DNA from: Sphingobium sp. CCH11-B1
GTDB lineage: Bacteria > Pseudomonadota > Alphaproteobacteria > Sphingomonadales > Sphingomonadaceae
Direction: 5' to 3'
DNA length: 64,000 nucleotides
Assembly (NCBI RefSeq): GCF_001556865.1
Contig: NZ_LSJY01000134.1
Location: forward strand, 118,113-182,112
The notes below the pieces were generated by a model that ran no database searches, had not been told where the DNA came from, and saw only the letters and a list, made by a program, of their open reading frames with translations. This document shows, piece after piece, positions 1 to 11,398 of the stretch. How positions within the stretch are numbered: position 1 is the stretch's first letter; every line of letters begins with the position of its first letter. The translations under genes and the position numbers were made by a program.

Positions 1-1721
1 AGCGACGAATAGCCGGTGCCGAAATCGTCAAGGGCGAGGCGCAGGCCGATGCGGCGCAGTTCGTTGAGAATGAGGTGAGTGCGGCGATCATCGTCCAGGA
101 AGATCGATTCGGTGACTTCCAGTTCAAGACGCCGCGCCGCAAGGCCCGAGGCCAGCAACGCGGAAATGACCGAGCGGGGTAAACCGTCGGCCTTGAGCAA
201 CGCAGGCGAGATGTTGACGGCGAGCCGCACGTCGTCGGGCCATTCCATCGCGTCGTGGCAAGCCTTTCGCACCGCCCAGTGGGTGATCGGCTCGATCAGC
301 GCGGTGCTTTCCGCGATCGGGATGAATTCGCCCGGCGAAATGGGGCCGTGCACCGGGTGGTTCCAGCGCATCAATGCTTCGCACATGGCGATGCGCCCCG
401 TCGCGCTGTCGAAGATCGGCTGATAGTGCAGATGCAACTCGTCGTTCGCAAGAGCGGCGCGCAGACCGGTTTCCAGTTCGTAGGTGCGGTCCTGCTCCGC
501 CCGCATGCTCCAGTCGAAGGTGGTGAAGCGATTGCGGCCGGCATGTTTGGACCGGTACAGTGCCAGGTCGGCATGCTGGAGCAGTTCGTCGCCGCCCTGC
601 CCGTCCTCCGGCGCGACCGCGATCCCCATGGAGGCAGTGACGGTCAACTGGTGGCTGCCGATTTCCATCGCGCCTTCGACGGCGCGCATGATGTCGGACG
701 CGATCAGGCGCGCATCGTCGCGATCCGCGTTCGGACAGATGAGGACGAATTCGTCGCCGCCGAAGCGGGCGACATGACCACGCGACCCGACCACGATTTT
801 CAGCCGCTCCGCCACCGCGCAGAGCAGTTGATCGCCGACGATGTGCCCCAGCGTGTCGTTGATTTCCTTGAAACGGTCGAGGTCCATCCACAACACGGCC
901 ATGGGCGCATCATCGACGGCCCGGCTGTCGAACAGGTCGCGCAGCCGCCGCTGCATCGCCATGCGGTTTTCGACGCCGGTCAGGCTGTCATAATGGGCGA
1001 GCCGCTCGAACTTGAGGGCGAGCTGCGACTTTTCATATTTGCCCTGATGCGCGTCGAGCACGATGCGGTGCGTGGACCGCGTGATTTCCGCCATGGCAAA
1101 GATCATGAGGAAGCAGAGGATGCTCAGGATCACATAACCAAGCCCGCCCGCCAGAATCAGGCCAAGGGCTGTCGGCAGAAGGGAAAAGCAGGTCTGCCCC
1201 ACGGCAACCGGCACGCGACCGGCATTGCGGCCCGATATGCCGCCCGCATAGGAAGCGACCATGCCGACGGCCAGGACATGCAGCTTCGCGTCGTGCGTGA
1301 GGACGAGGGTCGCAAGCGATTGCAGTCCAAGGAGAGCGGCGTAGAACCACGCACCCAGCTCGTAGGCCAGGCCCCAGATGGGGCGGGCGGGCTTGTCCCG
1401 ATGCGCGAGCGCGCGCTGGAAATAATAGGACGACACCGACCGGCTGAAACCGATCATCACCACCAGGCAGGCGATGATGGTCATGGGAAGCGTCGCCGCC
1501 TGCCATGCGAGCACCGCGCTCAACGACCCGCCCGAAATCGCGCCGGCCAGCAGCGAGGCAGGCGAGGCGTAGAGCGCCTTCAAAAGACCGTCGCGCACCT
1601 CCTCGCCGTGCTCGGAGAGTGGCGCAGCGCGCCGGCGCAGAAATCCCGCGCCCCGGAGGCGGAATGGTAATGACACGTCGACAGCATAATGCCGCCACAG
1701 CCTTTCCATTTGGTAAACCAT
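1..1721 (-). CDS. Membrane-anchored GGDEF-EAL cyclic di-GMP protein (3' end cut by window)
   Basis: The minus-strand frame stays open to the window edge, so the C-terminus is missing. Residues about 40-200 hold roughly five or six hydrophobic segments. A GGDEF domain follows with an intact RFGGDEF motif (GGDEF at about residues 321-325), then an EAL domain with CEALMRW (EAL at about 448-450), NISP, LEVTES and, at the very edge, DDFGTGYSS. The residues needed for both diguanylate cyclase and phosphodiesterase activity therefore look present, and the protein could make or degrade c-di-GMP at the inner membrane. ATG at 1721 (MVYQMERLW) was taken as start; ATG 1709 and GTG 1676 are in-frame alternatives. 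A PilZ protein lies just downstream of its start, in the same orientation. Confidence 0.85.
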   Translation of the reverse strand, partial: MVYQMERLWRHYAVDVSLPFRLRGAGFLRRRAAPLSEHGEEVRDGLLKALYASPASLLAGAISGGSLSAVLAWQAATLPMTIIACLVVMIGFSRSVSSYYFQRALAHRDKPARPIWGLAYELGAWFYAALLGLQSLATLVLTHDAKLHVLAVGMVASYAGGISGRNAGRVPVAVGQTCFSLLPTALGLILAGGLGYVILSILCFLMIFAMAEITRSTHRIVLDAHQGKYEKSQLALKFERLAHYDSLTGVENRMAMQRRLRDLFDSRAVDDAPMAVLWMDLDRFKEINDTLGHIVGDQLLCAVAERLKIVVGSRGHVARFGGDEFVLICPNADRDDARLIASDIMRAVEGAMEIGSHQLTVTASMGIAVAPEDGQGGDELLQHADLALYRSKHAGRNRFTTFDWSMRAEQDRTYELETGLRAALANDELHLHYQPIFDSATGRIAMCEALMRWNHPVHGPISPGEFIPIAESTALIEPITHWAVRKACHDAMEWPDDVRLAVNISPALLKADGLPRSVISALLASGLAARRLELEVTESIFLDDDRRTHLILNELRRIGLRLALDDFGTGYSS

Positions 1722-1788
1722 TCCGGGCGACCCGCCACGCGCCGGAAAAACCCGCCGCCCGTGCCGCCGGGCGGGATGGAAAAACCGT

Positions 1789-2166
1789 TCAGCCCGGCTT
1801 CTTGTCCGGTACGGTGGCCGCGTCGACGCGGCCGATATTCTTCATGCGCGACCAGAGATCGTCCGGCACGGGGACGTTGTTGGCAATGACTTCGGCAGGA
1901 TCCACCGCTTCGGGAAAGCGGATGCCGCACACGCCGTCCAACAGCCACATGATGCGCGCCTCCGCCTCGAACCGGCGGGCCTTGAGCATTATCCAGTCGC
2001 CGACCGCAAGACCGCGATTGTCATTGAGCATCGCGCCCCCGGCTGAAATGTCACCGACGACGATGGGCCAGCTTTGTTGGCCCCGGATCAGTTCGGCCGA
2101 AAATTCGGTGGTGAACCGGGGATGACGACGCCGTTCGGGAAGGCCGGAACGATCTTGGGACGTCAT
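1789..2166 (-). CDS. PilZ-domain protein, likely c-di-GMP receptor
   Basis: This 125-residue protein is essentially a single PilZ domain. It carries the N-terminal RRHPR (RxxxR, residues 13-17) and the DISAGG (DxSxxG, 39-44) motifs that bind c-di-GMP in this family, so binding is likely. The target is unknown. ATG 2166 is preceded by GAGGAG about ten bases upstream. The frame continues upstream to 2646, but that part is out-of-frame reading of the DoxX gene. The start overlaps the stop of the DoxX-like gene as ATGA, so the two are probably translationally coupled. The GGDEF-EAL gene next to it suggests a local c-di-GMP module (inference). Confidence 0.85.
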   Translation of the reverse strand: MTSQDRSGLPERRRHPRFTTEFSAELIRGQQSWPIVVGDISAGGAMLNDNRGLAVGDWIMLKARRFEAEARIMWLLDGVCGIRFPEAVDPAEVIANNVPVPDDLWSRMKNIGRVDAATVPDKKPG

Positions 2167-2612
2167 CTGCGCACACTCCTCGATGCTTTCTGTCCACTCC
2201 TGCGCACCGGCCCAGTGCCGATGTCGCGGAGCCGCACGCCACCGGCAACCAGCGCCCACCAGCAGATCAGCGGCTGGGCGAACAGGCGGGGAAAATGATA
2301 GAACCAGCCAAGACCCGTCCCCGTCGACAAATCCCGGACCGCATGATTGATGTTCACAGGATAGACGCAAACGGCGTATATAGCTAGCATTACCCCGGCA
2401 AGCGCCCGCACGCGCGGGACGAAAAGGCCGAGCGCTCCGGCCACTTCCGCCATCCCGGTCAAGGCTATCACCAGGAAGGGCATAGGCACGTCGCGCGGCA
2501 TCAGCGGCGCGAAGATGTCCGGCCGCCAAAGGTGGAAGCCGCCCGCGACCAGGAAAACAGGCGCTATCGTGATGCGGGCGATGTCCCCGCGATGAAGCCG
2601 CTGCACAAGCAT
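2163..2612 (-). CDS. DoxX-like integral membrane protein
   Basis: The protein has 149 residues and four hydrophobic segments (about 13-28, 45-65, 70-85 and 105-120), with a short basic tail. The segment order and GMAEVAGALGLFVPRVR resemble the DoxX/DUF4345-type small membrane proteins, whose function is mostly unclear (some are linked to thiosulfate or thiol oxidation). The start ATG 2612 follows AAGGAG closely. The stop overlaps the PilZ start in an ATGA junction. I infer co-translation with the PilZ protein; no biochemical role can be read from the sequence. Confidence 0.65.
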   Translation of the reverse strand: MLVQRLHRGDIARITIAPVFLVAGGFHLWRPDIFAPLMPRDVPMPFLVIALTGMAEVAGALGLFVPRVRALAGVMLAIYAVCVYPVNINHAVRDLSTGTGLGWFYHFPRLFAQPLICWWALVAGGVRLRDIGTGPVRRSGQKASRSVRR

Positions 2613-2655
2613 CGCTCCTTATCCCCCCACCCCGGTTCTTAGGCAAGCAGGCGCG

Positions 2656-2690
2656 AAAAGGGCCGACGCATCGCTGCGCCGGCCCCTTTC
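2656..2690 (-). terminator. Probable rho-independent terminator after groEL
   Basis: Read on the minus strand this is a GC-rich hairpin (GGGCCGGCGCA / TGCGTCGGCCC arms) followed by TTTT. It lies about 120 bases past the groEL stop and before the DoxX-PilZ genes. Arms are flanked by A-run and T-run, so it could also work in the other direction. Confidence 0.6.
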
Positions 2691-2718
2691 ATTCCGTGCA
2701 GGCTCTCGCCTGCCGGGT

Positions 2719-2744
2719 GAGATCCCGGCCTGCGCCGGGATGAC
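2719..2744. repeat. REP-like palindrome, family A
   Basis: The sequence GAGATCCCGGCCTGCGCCGG continues to a GATGAC end. It is a copy of the short palindrome (GTCATCCC-GCGAAGGC-GGGATCTC type) also seen near 10439, 10492, 18288 and 25621. It lies between groEL and the DoxX gene. Confidence 0.6.
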
Positions 2745-2810
2745 ACCGGGTCCACGTCTTCCATCGCGATCGAACCACGGGCCGGGCAAAGCCGGCCCGC
2801 TACGATCGCT

Positions 2811-4457
<1,647 letters not shown>

Positions 4458-4498
4458 CTAATTCCTCTACTTATGTTTCGAGTTGAGTTTCCAGAACT

Positions 4499-4592
4499 CC
4501 GTCCGGGCTGAGCTTGTCGAAGCCTGCCGCCGAGCGGAGCGAAGTGCCTCGCTTCGTTCGGCCGAGCCTTTCGACAGGCTCAGGGCGAACGG
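4499..4592. repeat. Inverted-repeat element between groES and groEL, family C
   Basis: The arms GGGCTGAGCTTGTCGAAGC (4505-4523) and CTTTCGACAGGCTCAGGGCG (4568-4587) form a long imperfect hairpin. A smaller palindrome around GCGAAG/CTTCG lies between them. The same arm sequence occurs at 24346-24420 and 47501-47578. In the groESL transcript this hairpin sits between the two cistrons and may act on mRNA stability or relative expression (inference). Confidence 0.8.
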
Positions 4593-4609
4593 GGAGAGGC
4601 AGGATCAAT

Positions 4610-4897
4610 TCAGGCGACGATGCCCAGAATGTCCGATTCCTTCATGATGAGCAGGTCTTCGCCATCGACCTTGACCTCTGTGCCCGACCATTTGCCGAAC
4701 AGGATGCGGTCGCCGGCCTTGACGTCGAGCGGGGTCACCTTGCCATCTTCGGCCTTGCTGCCGGTCCCGACGGCGACGATTTCGCCTTCCTGCGGCTTTT
4801 CCTTGGCGGTGTCGGGGATGATGATGCCGCCAGCGGTCTTCTCTTCCGCTTCCACGCGGCGGACGAGAACACGGTCGTGCAACGGACGAAATGCCAT
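4610..4897 (-). CDS. groS: GroES (Hsp10 co-chaperonin)
   Basis: The 95-residue protein matches the standard length of GroES. It forms the heptameric lid of the GroEL chamber. [14 protein letters not shown] at the start, the mobile-loop segment [18 protein letters not shown] and DILGIVA at the end are typical. It is the first gene of the operon; the transcript starts upstream at a promoter overlapped by a CIRCE operator, so heat-shock control by HrcA is expected. Confidence 0.99.
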   Translation of the reverse strand: MAFRPLHDRVLVRRVEAEEKTAGGIIIPDTAKEKPQEGEIVAVGTGSKAEDGKVTPLDVKAGDRILFGKWSGTEVKVDGEDLLIMKESDILGIVA

Positions 4898-4987
4898 GTT
4901 GAGTGCCTTTCCCTAGCTGTTTCGAGAGTGAATGAACGGCCGGTCAAGCCCGCACCGCCTGTCCTGCTCCCGATGAACTTTCCCTTG

Positions 4988-5014
4988 TTAGCACTCATTG
5001 AAGGAGAGTGCTAG
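4988..5014 (-). promoter_or_regulatory. CIRCE operator (HrcA binding site)
   Basis: TTAGCACTC (4988-4996), nine bases, then GAGTGCTAG (5006-5014) matches the CIRCE consensus TTAGCACTC-N9-GAGTGCTAA with one mismatch in the last base. It lies in the groES leader about 90 bases before the ATG and just downstream of the predicted promoter, the usual place for HrcA repression of groESL. Confidence 0.95.
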
Positions 5015-5021
5015 CGCCGCG

Positions 5022-5049
5022 AATATGGCTGCGCAGGCGTGAGCGTCAA
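5022..5049 (-). promoter_or_regulatory. Predicted groESL promoter
   Basis: On the minus strand TTGACG (5044-5049) and CATATT (5022-5027) are separated by 16 bases, a good housekeeping-type -35/-10 pair. The start of transcription would fall inside or next to the CIRCE operator, which fits repression by HrcA. Confidence 0.7.
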
Positions 5050-5196
5050 GATGGGTGCGGCACTTTTTTATGCCGCGCGCGCGATCCGCGCGACCATGGT
5101 GCGACGAAGCGGGCGAACAGCCGGTCGCAAGCCTTGTGCCGCCCTATCCCGCTTCCTACGTGCGCGCCATCGTTTCCGTGTTGAAAGGATCGTGCG

Positions 5197-6072
5197 TTGA
5201 GCGACACTCCCTATATTCCCCCTGAAGTCTGGACCTGGGACAAGGGAAGCGGCGGCGCGTTCGCCAATATCAACCGCCCCGTCGCCGGGCCGACGCACGA
5301 CAAGGCGCTGCCGGTCGGCAAGCATCCGCTCCAGCTCTATTCGCTCGCGACGCCCAACGGGCAGAAGGTCGGCATCCTGCTCGAGGAATTGCTGGCGGCA
5401 GGTGTGGCCCAAGCGGAATATGACGCCTGGCTGGTCCGCATCGGCGATGGCGAGCAGTTTTCGAGCGGCTTCGTCGAGATCAACCCCAACAGCAAGATCC
5501 CGGCGCTGGTCGACCACAGCGTGTCGCCGCCGCGCCGCCTGTTCGAGTCGGGTTCGATCCTGCTCTATCTGGCCGAGAAGTTCAGCAAGTTCCTGCCCAA
5601 GGACGGTCCGGGCCGGACCGAGACGCTGAACTGGCTGTTCTGGCAGATGGGCGCCGCGCCGATCCTGGGCGGCGGCTTCGGCCATTTCTTCGCCTATGCG
5701 CCGGAGAAATACGAATATCCCATCAACCGCTACGCGATGGAGGCAAAGCGGCAGCTGGACGTGCTGGACCGGCATCTGGCTGCCCATGAATATATGGCGG
5801 GCGACGAATATACGATCGCGGACATCGCGATATGGCCCTGGTATGGCGGAGTGGTGCTGGGGCGCAGTTATCCGGGCGCCGACGTGTTTCTCGATGGGCC
5901 GAGCTACAAGAACCTGATGCGCTGGGCGCAGCAGATCGACGCCCGGCCGGCGGTGAGGCGCGGGCGGATCGTCAACAAGGCGAACGGGCCGCTGGAGGAG
6001 CAGCTGCACGAGCGGCATGACGCCAGCGATTTCGACACGAAGACGCAGGACAAGCTGCAGGGCGTGGCATAG
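5197..6072 (+). CDS. yghU: YghU-type glutathione S-transferase / disulfide-bond oxidoreductase
   Basis: The 291-residue protein follows E. coli YghU closely: VWTWDKGSGGAFANINRP at the start, LYSLATPNGQKVGILLEEL in the thioredoxin-like domain, NPNSKIPAL and FESGSILLYLAEKF at the glutathione site, and LHERHDASDF at the end. YghU enzymes bind two glutathiones and reduce disulfides or organic peroxides in the cytosol. The start is TTG 5197 with GAAAGGA upstream, chosen because the protein aligns with the family from its first residues (SDTPYIPPEVWTW). It is a single gene, divergent from groESL. Confidence 0.93.
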   Translation: MSDTPYIPPEVWTWDKGSGGAFANINRPVAGPTHDKALPVGKHPLQLYSLATPNGQKVGILLEELLAAGVAQAEYDAWLVRIGDGEQFSSGFVEINPNSKIPALVDHSVSPPRRLFESGSILLYLAEKFSKFLPKDGPGRTETLNWLFWQMGAAPILGGGFGHFFAYAPEKYEYPINRYAMEAKRQLDVLDRHLAAHEYMAGDEYTIADIAIWPWYGGVVLGRSYPGADVFLDGPSYKNLMRWAQQIDARPAVRRGRIVNKANGPLEEQLHERHDASDFDTKTQDKLQGVA

Positions 6073-6136
6073 GCCATTTCGAGGCAGAGGCCGTTCCCCG
6101 GCGACGGCCGGGAAACAAGGACGGCGGGTGCGAAAG

Positions 6137-8257
<2,121 letters not shown>

Positions 8258-8277
8258 TTAACGCCTCGCATGCTCGT

Positions 8278-8337
8278 GCGAAAGCGTGAGCCCTGCGGAC
8301 AGGGTCATGTCAGCAAGATCTGGTCTCCCGCTTTCGC
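8278..8337. repeat. Inverted repeat, family B (CGCTTTCGC type)
   Basis: GCGAAAGCGTGAG (8278-8290) pairs with CTCCCGCTTTCGC (8325-8337). The element fills most of the gap between the ABM gene and ligA. A related CCCGCTTTCGCGGGAG palindrome lies near 21775. Confidence 0.6.
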
Positions 8338-8351
8338 AGGAGCCGCTTGGT

Positions 8352-8726
8352 TCACACACCGGCAACCGGCACTGTCTCGAAGCTCTGCGGGAAGCCCGCA
8401 ATGAGCGGGCGGGCCTTGGCGATGGCGGCGCGGACGGCAGGGAGTTTGAGTGATGCGGCGTGGCTGTCCTTGCTGTCCCAGACCTCAGTGATCCAGATGG
8501 CGTCGGGGTTGGCGGTGTCGAGCGCGACGATGTAGGAGAGGCAGCCGGGCATCGCGCCGGTGGCTTCGGTCAGGATGGCGACGACGGCGTCGCGTTTGCC
8601 GGGCGCGCTCAGCATCTGGCCGATGAGGCCGTAGCGGGGCTTCGGTTCTTGCGCAGCGACGGGGACAGCGTTGGCGGCGAGGGTTGCGGCGGCAAGCCCG
8701 ATTATGTCTCTGCGGTTATGGGTCAT
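8352..8726 (-). CDS. Exported antibiotic-biosynthesis-monooxygenase-fold protein
   Basis: The 124-residue product begins with a Tat-like signal (NRRDIIGLAAATLAANAV, cleavage probably after VAA near residue 25). A small ABM/YgiN-type ferredoxin-like domain follows (YGLIGQMLSAPGKRDAVV, then PGCLSYIVALDTANPDAIWI). These domains form dimers and may act as monooxygenases or quinone binders; the substrate cannot be read. ATG 8726 has GGGGGG ten bases upstream; a TTG at 8747 is less likely. It lies between recN and ligA on the same strand. Confidence 0.75.
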   Translation of the reverse strand: MTHNRRDIIGLAAATLAANAVPVAAQEPKPRYGLIGQMLSAPGKRDAVVAILTEATGAMPGCLSYIVALDTANPDAIWITEVWDSKDSHAASLKLPAVRAAIAKARPLIAGFPQSFETVPVAGV

Positions 8727-8756
8727 TGGCTTACCCCCCTCTCCCAACGGACAAGA

Positions 8757-10421
8757 TTACCCTCTTTCCAGCAACCGTTCCGCCTGCGCCCTTGCCTCCG
8801 CCGTGATCTCGGCGCCGGAGAGCATCCGGGCGATTTCCTCGCGGCGTTCCGCGTCGTCGAGCGCTTGGACGCCGGTGCGCGTGACCGTGCCGTCGCTGGA
8901 TTTGGCGATGAGCAGATGCCCGGCGCCCCTCGCCGCCACCTGCGGGCTGTGGGTGACGACGAGGATCTGGTTGCTTTGCGCGAGGCGGGACAGGCGTTCG
9001 CCGATGGCGTCCGCCACCGCGCCGCCCACGCCCCGGTCGATCTCGTCGAAGATCAGCGTATCCGCCCCGCCTTGCTCCGCCAGGGCGACCTTGAGCGCGA
9101 GGATGAAGCGGGACAGTTCGCCGCCCGAGGCGATCTTGACCAGCGGGGCGAAGGGCGCGCCGGGGTTGGTCGAAATCTCGAACTCCACCCGATCCATGCC
9201 CTGCGCGCTCCATTGCCCCTCGTCGAGCGGGGCGACGACGGTGCGAAAGCGCGCGGCATCGAGCTTCAGCGGCGCGAGTTCGCCAGCAACGGCAGCATCG
9301 AGGCGGCCGGCGGCCACTTGACGCTCGGCAGAGAGCGCCTGCGCGGCGATGCGATAGGCGTCGGCCTTCGCCGCGACATCTTTTTCCAGCGCGGCGATAT
9401 GCCCCTCCCCGCCTTCGATCGCGGCAAGCTTCGCCGCCATCTCGTCGCGCAGCGCGGCGAGATCGTCGGGCGCGACCTGATGCTTGCGGGCAAGGCCGCG
9501 CAGATCGAACAGGCGTGTCTCGATCGCGTCGAGACGCGCGGGATCGAAGGACAGCGCCTCGGCCGCTTCGGCCAGACGGTCCTCCGCCTCACCGGCTTCC
9601 ACCACCGCCCGATCGAGCGCTTCCAGCACGGCGGCGAGCGCGGCGTCCTCCCCGGCGATGCGATCGAGCCGGCGGGCCGCCTGCCGCAACTGGGCAAGGC
9701 CACCATTCGATCCGGTAAGGCAGTCGCTGACGGCGGCAAGATCATCGGTGAGGCGCGCGCCCTTCTGCATCGTGGCGCGTTCGGCGGCCAGTTGCTCTTC
9801 CTCCCCCGGTTCGGGCGCGAACTTCGACAGTTCTTCCACCGCATGGGCCAGATAATCGCGGTCGCGCGCGGCATTTTCCACGGTCGCCCGAGCGTCGGCA
9901 AGCGTCGCCGTGGCCGCGCGCCACGCGAAATGGGCCGACGCCACCGCCGCCGCGTCGCAGCGGCCATAGGCATCCAGCAGCGCACGGTGTCCGCGCGGAT
10001 TGAGCAGGCCGCGATCGTCATGCTGGCCGTGAATTTCGACCAGCATCCCGCCAAGGTCGCGCAGCAGCGCGGCGGAACAGGGCTGGTCGTTCACGAAGGC
10101 GCGACTGCCGCCATCCGCCTTCAGCGTACGGCGGATGAGCAGCGGCTCGCCCGGCTCCATCTCTATGCCATTATCAGCAAGCAGCGCTGCGGCGCGCGTG
10201 TCGCCGGCCGGCGGTTCGAAGGTGGCGACCACGCTGGCCTGCGCCTCCCCCGCGCGGACGAGGCCGCTGTCGGCACGCGCGCCCAGAGCGAGGCCGAGGG
10301 AATCGAGCAGGATCGACTTGCCCGCGCCGGTTTCGCCCGTGAGGACGGAGAGGCCTGCGCCAAACTCCAGATCCAGCGCTTCGATCAGCACGACGTTGCG
10401 GATGGCGAGCGAGATCAGCAT
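8757..10421 (-). CDS. recN: DNA repair protein RecN
   Basis: The 554-residue SMC-like ATPase has Walker A GETGAGKS (29-36), a long central coiled coil, the SGGELSRFILAL signature and Walker B LIFDEIDRGVGG. RecN helps in double-strand break repair. The gene follows bamD on the minus strand after a gap of about 110 bases holding a REP pair, and bamD-recN-ligA is a conserved alphaproteobacterial order. Confidence 0.97.
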   Translation of the reverse strand: MLISLAIRNVVLIEALDLEFGAGLSVLTGETGAGKSILLDSLGLALGARADSGLVRAGEAQASVVATFEPPAGDTRAAALLADNGIEMEPGEPLLIRRTLKADGGSRAFVNDQPCSAALLRDLGGMLVEIHGQHDDRGLLNPRGHRALLDAYGRCDAAAVASAHFAWRAATATLADARATVENAARDRDYLAHAVEELSKFAPEPGEEEQLAAERATMQKGARLTDDLAAVSDCLTGSNGGLAQLRQAARRLDRIAGEDAALAAVLEALDRAVVEAGEAEDRLAEAAEALSFDPARLDAIETRLFDLRGLARKHQVAPDDLAALRDEMAAKLAAIEGGEGHIAALEKDVAAKADAYRIAAQALSAERQVAAGRLDAAVAGELAPLKLDAARFRTVVAPLDEGQWSAQGMDRVEFEISTNPGAPFAPLVKIASGGELSRFILALKVALAEQGGADTLIFDEIDRGVGGAVADAIGERLSRLAQSNQILVVTHSPQVAARGAGHLLIAKSSDGTVTRTGVQALDDAERREEIARMLSGAEITAEARAQAERLLERG

Positions 10422-10438
10422 GGCGTTCGTCCTTGAAC

Positions 10439-10516
10439 GTCATCCCAGCGAAGGCCGGGATCTCTTGCCTCTTGGTCGTCCCAAGCCGCCTGAGACCCCA
10501 GCCTTCGCTGGGGTGA
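10439..10516. repeat. Pair of REP-like palindromes, family A
   Basis: Two copies lie head to head: GTCATCCCAGCGAAGGCCGG (from 10439) and an inverted copy ending GCCTTCGCTGGGGTGAC (10500-10516). They could fold into one larger cruciform or RNA hairpin. They fill the bamD-recN gap. Part of the right copy (CCGCCTGAGAC then CCAGCCTTCGCTGG) recurs at 25614-25646. Confidence 0.75.
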
Positions 10517-10532
10517 CGCCATCATGATGGCG

Positions 10533-11333
10533 TCAGGCCTTGCCGCCATGCCGCTCCATCAGCTTGTAGCTGCGCACATACCATTCGGAACCGGGATAGT
10601 TGCGGCCGAGGACGGCGGCGGCCTTCTGCGCTTCGATGGGAATACCGAGCGAGAGATAGGATTCGACCAGACGCTCCAGCGCTTCGGGCGTATGGGTGGT
10701 GGTCTGATATTTGTCGACGACGGTGCGGAAGCGCAATGTGGCGGCGAGCCACTGGCCCCGGCGCTGGTAGAAGCGGCCGATCTCCATTTCCTTGCCGGCA
10801 AGGTGATCGTTGACGAGATCGACCTTCAGCCGCGCGTCGGCGGCGTAGCGGGTGTCGGGATAGCGGCGGATCAGTTCGCCCAGCGCGTCCAGGGCCTGCT
10901 GCGTGATCTTCTGGTCGCGGGTGACGTCCGCAATCTGCTCATAATAGCAGAGCGCGATCAGATAATAGGCGTAGGGCGCATCCTTGTTGCCGGTGTGGAT
11001 CGAAAGGAAGCGCTGCGCCGCCGAAATGGATTCGGCGTAATCCTGGTTCATATAATAGCTGAATGCCGACATGAGCTGCGCGCGGCGGGCCCAAGGCGAA
11101 TAGGGATGCTGGCGTTCCACCTCGTCGAACAGGGCGGCCGCGAGCTTGTACTGGCCGCGATCCAGCCTGTCCTTGCCGCTATTGTAGAGGGTGGACACGT
11201 CGCGGGCGACATATTGCGTGTCAGCCTTGTTCTTCGACGTCGCGCATCCAGACAGCAGGGCAGCAAGCAGGATCGGGGCGGCAATGGCGGTGATTGGGGC
11301 CGCGCCGATGCGCGTCATGGATTTCGTCAGCAT
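10533..11333 (-). CDS. bamD: Outer membrane assembly lipoprotein BamD
   Basis: The 266-residue protein starts with a lipoprotein signal whose lipobox LLSGC puts the lipidated cysteine at about residue 30 (24 if translation starts at the internal MTRIG). TPR repeats follow, with typical ALFDEVERQHPYSPWA and AQRFLSIHTGNKDAPYAYYL. BamD is the essential BAM-complex partner of BamA that inserts beta-barrels in the outer membrane. It heads the bamD-recN cluster. Confidence 0.95.
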   Translation of the reverse strand: MLTKSMTRIGAAPITAIAAPILLAALLSGCATSKNKADTQYVARDVSTLYNSGKDRLDRGQYKLAAALFDEVERQHPYSPWARRAQLMSAFSYYMNQDYAESISAAQRFLSIHTGNKDAPYAYYLIALCYYEQIADVTRDQKITQQALDALGELIRRYPDTRYAADARLKVDLVNDHLAGKEMEIGRFYQRRGQWLAATLRFRTVVDKYQTTTHTPEALERLVESYLSLGIPIEAQKAAAVLGRNYPGSEWYVRSYKLMERHGGKA

Positions 11334-11398
11334 GGCCGGGTCATAGCGGAGGGAGGCGCGCCAGCCAAGCGGCAGAATGGCATGGCACAGCAGAAGGT

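Noticed and set aside
5057..5076. GCGGCA / TGCCGC palindrome with a T6 loop upstream of the groESL promoter
   Set aside because: The T-run is in the loop, not after the stem, so it is not a terminator, and no other role is supported.
8460..10436. Open frame of 658 codons on the plus strand
   Set aside because: Antisense to recN; an artefact of GC-rich codon use.
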